This document shows, in pieces, positions 34,401 to 42,544 of a DNA stretch of 64,000 nucleotides. Each line of letters starts with the position of its first letter. Positions within the stretch are counted from its first letter, which is position 1. The position numbers and the translations under genes were made by a program. This DNA is from Ceratobasidium sp. AG-K. Taxonomy: Eukaryota; Basidiomycota; Agaricomycetes; Cantharellales; Ceratobasidiaceae. The notes beneath the pieces were generated by a model. It did not search any database. It was not told where the DNA came from and saw nothing but the letters and a program-made list of their open reading frames with translations. The stretch spans positions 821,001-885,000 of the forward strand of contig JAWNGF010000015.1 of NCBI GenBank assembly GCA_037039685.1. Direction: 5' to 3'.

Positions 34401-34864
34401 GTAGATGGGACTTCTAGGCAGTTTTTTGAGCAGAATTCGCTTGTGTATGCAATTGTCCTATTTTTCCAATTAATTTGTGGGTTATGTTTCTTGAGCCATG
34501 ACATCCCGAGTACGATAGGGTGTCTTCCAATGTTTGTAACATGACATTCTATTTCGCTGGAATGTGTTCCCATGACAAGTTTAAATTTGGTATAGTGGGT
34601 GACTTTTCCAGACGAGACTTCTCGTCCGTCTATAACTCGCAGAGTCTTGGGTTTTTCGTGTTGGAAAAGGGGAAGGTTTGCCTCTTTTGCTAGGGAAGGG
34701 TTGATGAAACAGGAGGTTGCGCCGCAGTCAAGAAGTGCTTGTCCAGAGAATCTTTTTGATCTGTTAACTGACTTAGAACCAGGAGCCGTAGCTAGTGGGT
34801 GAGCGGTGAAATCAAGGTATAATTGGTTTTCATTTGATATTGACATGATTTCTAGTTCATCCAT
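31466..34864 (-). CDS. pol: B1 pol polyprotein, complete
   Basis: An uninterrupted 1132-codon polyprotein. Aspartic protease DCGA is at 46-49 and reverse transcriptase YIDD at 359-362. RNase H has the acidic motif ETDAS at 506-510. The integrase zinc finger is H715, H722, C752, C755, and the catalytic triad is D785, D845, E881 with the usual 35 residues between the last two. A canonical chromodomain (WEVKEIL to WKGYSHADNSW) lies in the last 60 residues. All catalytic residues are present, so the enzyme set looks functional. The listed start is the first ATG in this frame, but the frame is open further upstream into gag in the -1 phase, so expression as a gag-pol fusion by frameshifting is more likely than a separate start. 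The chromodomain would guide integration to marked chromatin, as known for chromoviruses. Confidence 0.93.
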   Translation of the reverse strand: MDELEIMSISNENQLYLDFTAHPLATAPGSKSVNRSKRFSGQALLDCGATSCFINPSLAKEANLPLFQHEKPKTLRVIDGREVSSGKVTHYTKFKLVMGTHSSEIECHVTNIGRHPIVLGMSWLKKHNPQINWKNRTIAYTSEFCSKNCLEVPSTLQIAAETTLPEEYKEFADVFDKSRLEELPPHRPTDITLDLLPEAKLKHGPIYKTSPAEDKEMKKVLETLIQRGHIQISKSPLASPVLFVKKPHPEDPNNPELRFCVDYRYVNSLCKFNASGIPLLDQWLRALEGFVIGTTLDLAQGFHQTRIAAGHEWKTAFKTQYSMYEWKVMPFGLKNAPSSFQSLMNSIFRDIMGVFVLVYIDDIFVFSKQVEDHPGHVKEVLRRLREHKLIAKLRKCKFHQTKLDWVGLVISNKGIETDQEKVTAAMNWKAPKNVKQVQEFLGFVNFYRRFIQDFAGKARPLYNLLKKDQKWQWTSKEQEAMDALKEALKVAPVMMQPNQNKEFFLETDASGFATGAVLSQKDEEGKLHPVAFLSKSLNPAEQNYDIFDKELLAIIRAFKEWRHLLQGTEKAIQVITDHKNLEYFSSSKQLNQRQIRWMNFLVDFNFQILYRPGSQNKKADILSRRYDLEPLGGVENQVLLKPDIFISAITPDQEINDLIRQAILEDSRLEEAHNKLRNGEKVKDWEYREGLLMFKGKIFVPKDETIRNLILESRHDNITAGHPGQARTLELVSRTYYWPTMKKFVNSYVSHCETCIRIKPLNQLPTGLLRPLHIPERPWEEISYDMIVGLPESEGYDAILTVVDRFSKMAHYIPCKSTATAVDIANIFIANIWKLHGTPKATVSDRGSTFNSKFIRHLYKRLDIKPTFSTAYHPRTDGQSERANQVVEIFIRAFVNHRQNDWVALLPMAEFAYNNGIQASTGKTPFQICQGFNPRMNVGEESDYTVPEADAHAEFLLKGYDEVKAALILANQSYKYYFDKGAKEPEEINPGDKVWLNHQNISTDRPSVKLSHKVLGPYKVMEKVGTHAFRLELPKSMKVHPVFHVMLLKKFHSDPHGREPAQPPPIVTQDGEEEWEVKEILNSKKIRRQLHYYIKWKGYSHADNSWQSKEDLKNAPELVDKFHKLHPTAPGP

Positions 34865-34899
34865 ATTACTAGCTAATATGTCACCGAGTACTTGGCTCC

Positions 34900-36252
34900 T
34901 TAATAAGCCTCGGTGACGTCTTTTCCCGATTCGATGTCTGAAGAGATTTCTTCAATCTGAGCTTCAAACCCTGACGCTGTGTTCTTGGAAGGACAGACTC
35001 TTGCTGAGTGTCCCTTGCCGCCGCAGGTGAAGCAAATCATTGGTCCTTTTCCTTTTCCATCAAGATCCATTGCATTAGGGTCTTTAGCAGGAGTGGACGG
35101 TTTGGGTGTTTGGATGGTAGGAGCGTTGAGGTTACTGGTTCGGGTGTCTCTTTGAATTGCTCCAAAAGGGACATTTCCTTTTGTCCCATCATCCCAGGAG
35201 ATCTGTGGAACTGGACGGCCCTTGGCGTTTCGGGTAATGCTTGAGATTTTGCCGTATTGCACCCCCCCTGTAGGTTTTGACATAAAGACTCGATCGTTTA
35301 CATTGAATCTTTGACCTAGTGGGGCGTTTGGAGTACATGTGGTTGTCTTGGAAGTACTTTGTTTCGAAGTGGTGGTTTGTGGGCTTTGCAACTTTTTGGG
35401 TGTGTTAATAGCATTCATTGTGGAGTCAATTTCCAGGGCTCTTTCGCGAACTTGGTTGAATGTCCTTGTCACTTCGTGGGGCTTAAAGTTCTGTGACACC
35501 ATGGCCATCTTGATTTCATCCTTAAGACCGTCATAGAAATCATCACGAAGTACTCAATCAGTGTACCCGAGTACCAATGAATAAGTGACGAAGTCTCGTA
35601 GATAATCTTGGACAGAGTTCTTCTGGATCAATTTCTTGTATAATTGTCTATATCGGTTGATCTTGTGAACATCGCCAAACCTAGCTTGCATTTCGTTCCA
35701 GAATTCATCCATGTCGTGTAGCCAATTTGTTGCTCCCCTTCTTGCTGTGTCTACATCAATTCCAGGTTGCATCCATACATAGGCAGGCCCCTTGCAATAA
35801 CCCATGATATAAGTGATTTTTTGTTCTGTGGTTGCTTGTGGCGACGTATGATTTATGTACAAGGTACATTGCGACTTAAATTCATCAAATTTATCTACAT
35901 CTCCAGAAAATTCTTCTGGGGGATGCATTTTGAGTTTGTATCCTGGGGTGGTTGTTGACGCGGTGGTGGAGGGTGTTGCCCCTAGGTTTGCAAGTGACTG
36001 AGACACTGCATTCATTAATTGGTGAAGGGGTGCAATTTGTGCAGTTTGATTTTGAATTGCATGGATATCTGCAATGTTATTATCGATCCCCTGTTCTAGG
36101 GTAGCGGTGATACCATTTAAGGCATTAATATGACCGTTAATTTTTCGCACTTTGTCTATTAAGGCATTGATTGCATGTGCAACTACCTCGGGTCCGGATG
36201 TCGCTGAAATTTGGGTAAATCCCCCTTGACTAGGTGATGGGGCTCTTGACAT
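34900..36252 (-). pseudogene. gag: B1 gag with a single in-frame TGA
   Basis: A 451-codon frame starting at the first ATG downstream of the predicted transcript start. It contains a helical N-terminal region, a retrotransposon gag capsid region, a short Tudor-like or KOW-like segment (about residues 320-370, GGVQYGKISSI to ISWDDGTKGN) and a CCHC knuckle CFTCGGKGHSARVC near 405-418. One TGA at 35554-35556 breaks it at about codon 233; CGA to TGA is the simplest origin. Read-through is possible but unproven. The end carries the frameshift heptamer. Confidence 0.85.
34921..34927 (-). promoter_or_regulatory. -1 frameshift heptamer and stem, B1 gag-pol
   Basis: G GGA AAA in the gag frame, seven codons before the gag stop. 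Three bases on begins a perfect 9-bp inverted repeat, GTCACCGAG (complement of 34909-34917) with CTCGGTGAC (complement of 34880-34888). A -1 slip enters a frame that stays open into pol. Confidence 0.7.
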
Positions 36253-36277
36253 ATCGGAGCGGGGAAAACAGGTAGAT

Positions 36278-37095
36278 TTATTGGGATCCCAGGCCGTACA
36301 AAATATCACGGATTCTTCTTCGAACCCTTCTGTCTTTAATGATGCGCAGACTTCTCAAAAATATCAATTCAAGATTTTCGTCTTCCAAGAACAACGCGTT
36401 GATTACTCCTAGTTTGTCGTACTGTTCGTATATGTAGTTACGATGAACGTCTTCAATAAAGAGTTTTAGGGACTCTAGTCTAAGTTGTTCCCTGTGTTGT
36501 TCCTGTGTGAGTCGAGGTCTTGGTCCCACTGAAAAGGGTTGGGTGCGATGGTATTAAGGTGATTTAGAAGGCGGTAATCCTGACTAATAGGAATACGCAC
36601 TTCTGCTGCTAGATGACAGTATTTGCCCTTGATTTTGTCTTTAAGGGTTTCGATAGTACTCCACTGACGTTTGTTGTTGCTGATGAGATTTTCGACCTTT
36701 CGAGTGTGTTTTTCTTGGATTTTTATAAGTTGGTTGCAGTTTTCGATCAAGACACGGGTTTGTTCTTGCAATCGCTTGACTTCGATATTAGTGTCCGCTA
36801 GATTTATGCTTTGGACACGATCTTGATCGGCTTGTTGCTTGTTTGTATTGTCAAGATCAATTTCAATGAACTCGAGTCTTGAATGGAGGGATTGATAATC
36901 TGCTTCAAGTTGATTGTGGTTTTCGTCGTTTCTGGTACGTTCGACCCTTAAATCTTCTGCTTGTTCGACCTGATCTTCTTCTAGTACTTCAATTCGACTG
37001 TTTAATTCGTCGACTTTGGTGTCTAGATCAAGTACGAAATCCTTTAGTCTAAAGACTGCTTCGCAGAGGCTAAAGAATGCGGGGAACACTTTCAA
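36278..37095 (-). CDS. B1 ORF0: ATG-free coiled-coil frame before gag
   Basis: Two open frames lie between the 5' LTR and gag: 37095-36475 (about 206 codons) and 36540-36278, in the -1 frame relative to the first. The first is strongly heptad-patterned, with long runs of Glu, Gln, Asn, Leu and Ile typical of a coiled coil. The second is basic and helical and ends 25 nt before the gag ATG. Neither contains any ATG, so translation would need a near-cognate start (TTG and GTG occur at the 5' end) or splicing. The slippery sequence C CCT TTT sits where the two frames meet, at about 36531-36537. No homolog recognised. It could instead be an intron-bearing gag N-terminus. Confidence 0.5.
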
Positions 37096-37563
37096 GGTTA
37101 ATTAGTTAGTTACTAATTGGTTCCTTTCTAGTGCGTACTGATGGAAACGACGAGTTGATGTGGTTCTTGATGGATAAGAGTGTTAACTTGGGTGGTGCTC
37201 CGACCACTTTCCAGTTTTTGCTTGAGAGGATCTGGCTTCCTCAAGATGTTGATTTGGAAGTGAAGGGTGCTAGGCGCTAAGCTTTTGCTTTATATACTCC
37301 TTATCTGATCTTGTTAGCTATCAACAGCCTTGGGCGGGCGTGATAGCAACAGTGTATAACAGGTAAGGGTGTATTTAGCTGACTAAAGCCGCTATGACCC
37401 AAAAGAGGATAACGGTTGGGTTCACTGACAGCGTATAGCGACGTGGGACTACTGGTCTATATCAAGTATAGCTCTTCGTCCGTTGTACTATGCCCGTTTT
37501 CCCGTGTACGTTCTATCTACTTGGTGAAAAAGCAGGAGCTTTTTAAGGCTGATGCTTTTTAGG

Positions 37564-37574
37564 GAGCTTGACCT
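37564..37574 (-). promoter_or_regulatory. Self-complementary primer-binding site, B1
   Basis: Two bases inside the 5' LTR lies AGGTCAAGCTC (minus strand), exactly complementary to GAGCTTGACCT in the LTR (complement of 37696-37706). The latter begins 34 nt from the start of a TATATAAA box. The sequence differs from family A but the arrangement is the same. Confidence 0.65.
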
Positions 37575-37576
37575 AA

Positions 37577-37991
37577 TGTCCCGACTTGGGTTAATTAGGT
37601 ATATGAAAGTTAAGGGGTTCGACTTGGAGAAGTCTTAGAACCCAAGGAGTAGTGATAGTTAAGAGGATTTGATTTAGCAAGTCCTAGTGGAGAAGAGGTC
37701 AAGCTCTGTCGTTAACCGGCTTGACCTCTGGGTTTATATACATGAGGGAACCGTGCCACGTCATCATATATCAGTGTGGGAAAGCCAAGTACAACCGATG
37801 ATAAGCGAGATAAGAGACATGACTCGACATTCTGGAAGTTCCGGAAGCATCACCAATATCAAATGAAAAGACAAATACATCACATGATACAAGTTTAAGC
37901 GCCAGAGGACATTTGTACCAAAAAAGGAAAGTGTTCGGAAAAAAAGATATAAAATCGGAATAAAATGTCTGAGCTTAGTCAGCTCATGACA
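37577..37991 (-). repeat. 5' LTR of B1
   Basis: A 415-bp LTR with TG...CA ends and a TATATAAA box (minus strand) near 37733-37740. Confidence 0.95.
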
Positions 37992-39775
37992 ATGTCAAAG
38001 TTATAAGAAGCAAGCAATTGGTGCCATCTTGCGTGTCGCCGGTTGAATGTTCTTGCTTCCTTCCAGAATTGTAGGTTCCTATGATCGGTGTAGATGGTAA
38101 TAGGGTCCTTTGTTCCTTCAAGGTATAGTCTCCAGTGTGTTAAAGATTCTATGATTGCCATAAGTTCTTTATCGTGGACGTCGTAGTTGAGCTGAGCCTC
38201 GTTGAAAGATTTTGAAAGAAAAGCAATAGGGTGTAGGTAGCCATCATCTTGCCTTTGTGACAGGATTGCTCCCATCGCTACTCCACTTGCGTCTGTTTCC
38301 AAGAAAAAGGGTTTGTCAGGGTTCGGATGGCGTAGAGTGGGTTCCTTGCTGATCTCCGCTTTTAGGGATTCAAATGCTTCCTGTTGATCGTTTCCCCATT
38401 CCCATTTGTTCTCCTTTCTTGTCAAGGTTTTCAGGGGTTTTGCTAATCAGCTGAAATTTGCTACAAATCTTTGGTAGAAATTTGCGAATCCTAGGAATGC
38501 TTGGACCTGTTTCACTGTTCTTGGTTCCTTCCATTCCTTTATTGCCTTGACCTTTTCTTCGTCCATTGAGATACCCGAATCGCTGATTCCAAGTCCAGTA
38601 TATGTCAATTTGGTGACAAAGAATTCGCATTTTGGAAGCTTTGCAAAAGGATTTTCCTCCAGTAGGATCTTTAGTACTCTTCTGACATCCACGGTATGTT
38701 GGTTTCTGTCCTTAGAGAACACTAGGATGTCGTCAATGTAAACAATGACACATACGTCGATAAGATCATGGAAAATGTGATTCATATATCTCTGGAAGAT
38801 GGCGGGTGCGTTTTTTAGTCCAAAAGGCATGACAACGTATTCAAACAGTCCTTCTTTTGTTCTGAAAGCTGTTTTCCATTCGTCGCCTTCCCTAATTCTG
38901 ATATTGTTGAAACCCATGCGTAGATCGATCTTAGAGAAAATTTTCGCGTCCTTGATTTTATCCAGGAGGTCTTCCATTAGGGGCATTGGGAATCTGTCGT
39001 CCTTTGTAATGGCGTTTACTCCTCTGAGGTCTTGAACAAGTCGTAGTTGGCGTACTGCCCCTGGATTTTTTTGATCGATTGGTTTTTTGACAAAGAAACA
39101 CGGTGATGCAATAGGTGACTTGCTTGGTCGAATCTTTCCTGCTGCGATTTCTTCATCCAAGTATTCTCTAAGTGCAATTGACTCTGCTGGAGAGAGTGGG
39201 ATGGGTCTAGCCGGTTTCGGAAGTTCAGCACCTTCCCTAAAGTCGATGGCGCAGTCGTATGGACAATGATCCGGGATCCTTTTGAATTTCTCTTCACTGA
39301 AGACGTCGGCAAATTCCTTGAATTCCTTGGGTAGGTCGTCTATGGAGGCCGTTCTTGCTTGAATGGGTTCTGGCCTCCATGATATGTGCTTTGTTTTCCA
39401 ATCGATGACCGGGTTTGCTTCTTCTAACCATTCCAGTCCTAGGATAAGCTTAGTTTCCCCAGTAGGCATAACGAAGAAGACTTGTTTGAAGGTTCTTCCT
39501 TCCACGTCTAGTTCCAGCTTAGCTTTGAAGCGTATTTGGTGAGAGAGTTCCTTCCCCTGGATACCGATTACTTTTCTTGGAGTGGAAAGTTCTATGAGTG
39601 GAATATTGTTGGATCAAGCCCAAGAGATGTCCAAGAAGTTCCTAGATGCTCCAGAATCGATGAGAGTTGGGATAAGTTCTGTGATTCCGGCAACGTTTGT
39701 GTAAACAATGGTTGACTCATTTGTTGCTCTAAAGTACATTGTTTCCGTTGCTGGCTTTTTGGTCTCTCCACACAC
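37992..39775 (-). pseudogene. pol: A3 pol, N-terminal part, two stops
   Basis: Protease (DSGAS), reverse transcriptase (YIDD intact) and RNase H (ETDASG) up to the B1 insertion in the RNase H-integrase linker. The reading frame begins without ATG in the -1 frame of gag. There are two nonsense codons, TGA at 39614-39616 and at 38447-38449. Both occupy positions of arginine in sister copies, so CGA to TGA is the simplest cause. No frameshift was seen. Confidence 0.88.
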
Positions 39776-39777
39776 AG

Positions 39778-41778
39778 TTAGAGGGAGACCCCTTCTTTTC
39801 CCGAGTCTTCTATAATTGTTGCCTCCCTTCCTTTAACGCTAGGTTCCATTGTTATCCATTCCTTGGACGGGCATTTGAACGAACGGTGTCCTTCCTGCCC
39901 GCACTTCAGGCAGCGGTTGGTTGCTATCCTTGCTTTGTAAACTTCGTCTGGTAGCCGCTTTGTAGAGGATTGTCCGCTAGCGGTTGCTTGAGGTGTCTTC
40001 TTTCCTGTAGAGGCCTTGATTTGTTGCAGTTTCTGGTCAATAGAGATTGCGATGGAGATCCACTGGTCCAGTGTCAGCTCCCGCTCCATTCCGTCCTCGT
40101 TAATCAGGGTCAATTCGAATCGAGCTAGTTCGATCTTTACTTCAGGCTTCAGTCCTTCCTTGAATTGGTTGATCAGAGCTTCCTGTCCCCAGTTGACGTC
40201 GACCAATAAGTAACGGAATTCAGAAGCATAGTTTGCTACCAAATTGTTTTGCTTGCATTTCCGGATATCCGATTCGGCTTTGGCTTTTTTGTTAGGGTCG
40301 CTGAACTGTTCCATGAAGTGTGCTTTGAAGCTTTCGGATGAGGTGAGATTTTGGTTGTTTGCTCCTTGGTTAAGCGATCGTAAGAGTACTTGTGCCCAGT
40401 GAGTGGCGGCTTTGTTCTCGGATTTGAAGTTTGCTAGAGCTTCGCAGATCCTTTCTTTGTTGGAAGTGTATTGATCGCCTAGACGTACAAAGTAGCTCTC
40501 CATTTGTGTGATGAACATTTCGGCACATTCTCCTTTCTTTCCGTCAAAGGCTTCTGGACGAGTCACCTTGGGACGACGTGGTCCGCTACCGATGTTTGGG
40601 TTCTCGGTTAGTCGTTGGATTCTTAATTCTAATTCGTCGATCCTGGTAGATTCTGCGTCTGGATGCGGTGGAGAATTTGATCGCCTGGAGGGGATCCCGT
40701 GTAGGGATGCTTCGTCCATTTCTTCTCGCATGTTGTTGATAGTTTCCTGGACTTCCGTGATTTTGGCAGTGAAGGAGGTTCCTTCTTGTCGTAAGGTTTC
40801 TAGTCCTTGTGTTACTGCCTTGTTCCATTCAAGTTGTCCTTGTCTGGTAGTGTTGAGCTCTTCGCGTACATTATTTACTAGTCCTTGAGTGTTGGTAACC
40901 TCATTTCGAAGGCGGGTTACGTCTTGACCGACTAGGAAGGAATTATGTTCGCCATTTCTTGCCGAGTTCAGAATGTCCGTCAAGGTGCCTTGTAGGGTGT
41001 TGATGGAATCGTTAAAGATTTGCTGGTTGTTTGCTAGGACTTGTGTGATCTGTTCTAGGCCGCTAAGCCTTCGATCTATAGTGACTCTCATTCCGTCTAT
41101 AACCCTAAGGGTGGCGTTGTGTCTTCCTTCTAGAAGGTCGTCCAGGTCGTCTAGATTACTGATTACAGTCCTGCCCCTAGAGCTGGAACTTGAACTTGAG
41201 CTTCCTGGATCACCGGTGCTTTGTTGTACCGGGGCCAACTGTCCGGAGTAACCCTGTGGGACATACAGTGGTGCTGGGATCGCTGGTGTGACTGGCTGGG
41301 AAGCCACTGGAATTGGTCCTGCGTTGGTGATGGTTCCTCCAATTTGGGGGACTGTAGGGACATTTGGAATGTGTGGTGTAGGAGGAGGTCTAATGGGAAC
41401 AAGTGACACGCCCCCATGAGCCTCAGGTTGGGGAGAAAAGAACTGTCTCCTAGTCCCTAGTGGCCACACAAGACGTGATGGCCCTGGACTTCCAGTTGGA
41501 ATGCGGATCGCAGCTGGAGTGGGGTCATTTGTGAGATCTCCTGGTTCCCTATTCGTGATAGTGGGTTCTTCCTCTTGTACAGTTGTCATGTCGGCGATGC
41601 CAAAAGATCCCGGCATTGATGTTTGGCTTTGGGAGCGTGATCGGGCAGGACCTCCTGCTTGAATTTGTGCGATATCTTGTTTGATTAGTGATCCTGTGGG
41701 CCTTGCTGCCCGACTGGGTCCTCTTCTTGTTGATATAGTGGATGAGGGGCGTGACCCTCCGTCTTCTTGAATAGACAT
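39778..41778 (-). CDS. gag: A3 gag, intact
   Basis: An uninterrupted 666-residue gag. The N-terminal 200 residues are Ser/Pro/Gly-rich with a serine run. Residues about 230-370 are heptad-like. The capsid region follows (PEAFDGKKG through NQFKEGLKPE). The C-terminal zinc knuckle is CLKCGQEGHRSFKC near residue 630. The ATG is the first one after the predicted transcript start. The stop follows the GGGAAAA site. Confidence 0.92.
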   Translation of the reverse strand: MSIQEDGGSRPSSTISTRRGPSRAARPTGSLIKQDIAQIQAGGPARSRSQSQTSMPGSFGIADMTTVQEEEPTITNREPGDLTNDPTPAAIRIPTGSPGPSRLVWPLGTRRQFFSPQPEAHGGVSLVPIRPPPTPHIPNVPTVPQIGGTITNAGPIPVASQPVTPAIPAPLYVPQGYSGQLAPVQQSTGDPGSSSSSSSSRGRTVISNLDDLDDLLEGRHNATLRVIDGMRVTIDRRLSGLEQITQVLANNQQIFNDSINTLQGTLTDILNSARNGEHNSFLVGQDVTRLRNEVTNTQGLVNNVREELNTTRQGQLEWNKAVTQGLETLRQEGTSFTAKITEVQETINNMREEMDEASLHGIPSRRSNSPPHPDAESTRIDELELRIQRLTENPNIGSGPRRPKVTRPEAFDGKKGECAEMFITQMESYFVRLGDQYTSNKERICEALANFKSENKAATHWAQVLLRSLNQGANNQNLTSSESFKAHFMEQFSDPNKKAKAESDIRKCKQNNLVANYASEFRYLLVDVNWGQEALINQFKEGLKPEVKIELARFELTLINEDGMERELTLDQWISIAISIDQKLQQIKASTGKKTPQATASGQSSTKRLPDEVYKARIATNRCLKCGQEGHRSFKCPSKEWITMEPSVKGREATIIEDSGKEGVSL
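39796..39802 (-). promoter_or_regulatory. -1 frameshift heptamer, A3 gag-pol
   Basis: GGGAAAA in the third-position gag phase, with the GGTCTC/GAGACC stem 5 nt downstream. Confidence 0.65.
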
Positions 41779-41794
41779 ATTTTGTATGTTGTTA

Positions 41795-41806
41795 AGCTTG
41801 TTTTGT
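41795..41806 (-). promoter_or_regulatory. Self-complementary primer-binding site, A3
   Basis: ACAAAACAAGCT (minus strand), exact complement of the LTR start-site sequence at 41970-41981. Two bases (TT) separate it from the LTR. Confidence 0.65.
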
Positions 41807-41808
41807 AA

Positions 41809-42263
41809 TGTCGTAAGCTTCTTCTTGGTGGCTATGAGACAAGCTGCGATGGAGAATGGACGGCACTAAGACCTAAGTGACCTCTTAATCCGCAACACAC
41901 TTAAGCGTCTGTAGGCTCTTGAGGGTAGGGGTGGTTCTGAGTGTCACTCAAAGGGGATGTTTTGACGAGACAAAACAAGCTGGGGTTACCAGGCTTGTTG
42001 GTCCTCTATATATATTCAGAAAGTGGCCAAGTCATACAAGGAGCAGCCACATGAGTCATAACAGTCAACCAGTCAGGGGTGTCCATGTGAGTCATGCTGT
42101 ATGAACAGACATGACTCGTACAAAGCACAGCCGCGTTACACAATGTAACAGAATAACCACAAGAAGGTGGCAACGCGGCAAACGGAAACGGGGAACGTAA
42201 CAAAAAGGGAAACAGGCGGGCGAGGCAACGGGTGAGTCCGATGGAGTGAGCTAGCTCACGACA
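41809..42263 (-). repeat. 5' LTR of A3
   Basis: A 455-bp LTR with TG...CA ends. It differs from its partner at three sites. Confidence 0.95.
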
Positions 42264-42523
42264 GCTTGTATGTATGACTTGTGTGGCTGCGCCTTGTATG
42301 ACTTGGTTGCTTCTTGAATATATATAGAGGACCAACAAGCCTGGTATCCCCAGCTTGTTTTGTCTTGTCAAACATCCCCTTTGAGTGACACTTTGAACCA
42401 CCCCTACCCTTAAGAGTCTACAGCCACTTAAGTGTGGTGCAATTCAAGAGGTCTCTTAGGTCTTAGTGCTGTCCACTCTCCATTGCAGCTTGTCTCATAG
42501 ACACCAAGAAGAAGCTTACAACA
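42264..42523 (+). repeat. 5' LTR of A4, right piece
   Basis: This resumes the A4 LTR after A3; the first five bases, GCTTG, are the duplicated target. It contains the TATATATA box and the predicted transcript start AGCTTGTTTTGT at 42352-42363. Confidence 0.93.
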
Positions 42524-42525
42524 TT

Positions 42526-42537
42526 ACAAAACAAGCT
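42526..42537 (+). promoter_or_regulatory. Self-complementary primer-binding site, A4
   Basis: ACAAAACAAGCT, two bases after the 5' LTR, exactly complementary to 42352-42363. Confidence 0.65.
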
Positions 42538-42544
42538 TCACACT

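Larger units (their letters stand above)
31041..37991 (-). mobile_element. B1: family B chromovirus, near intact
   Basis: A 6951-bp element inserted in the pol of A3, flanked by a perfect ATGTC duplication (31036-31040 and 37992-37996). LTRs of 415 bp differ at four positions, all transitions at CpG sites (99.0%). Order on the minus strand: 5' LTR, self-complementary primer site, long ATG-free leader with a coiled-coil frame, gag, pol, purine tract, 3' LTR. It has no ORF3; the pol stop lies only about 11 bp from the LTR. The single coding lesion seen is a TGA in gag. Confidence 0.95.
28080..42263 (-). mobile_element. A3: young family A element hosting B1
   Basis: It is flanked by a perfect GCTTG duplication (28075-28079 and 42264-42268), inside the 5' LTR of A4. 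LTRs of 455 bp differ at three positions by eye (about 99.3%). Without B1 it is about 7.2 kb. Gag and ORF3 are uninterrupted. Pol has two TGA codons and the B1 insertion. Confidence 0.95.
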
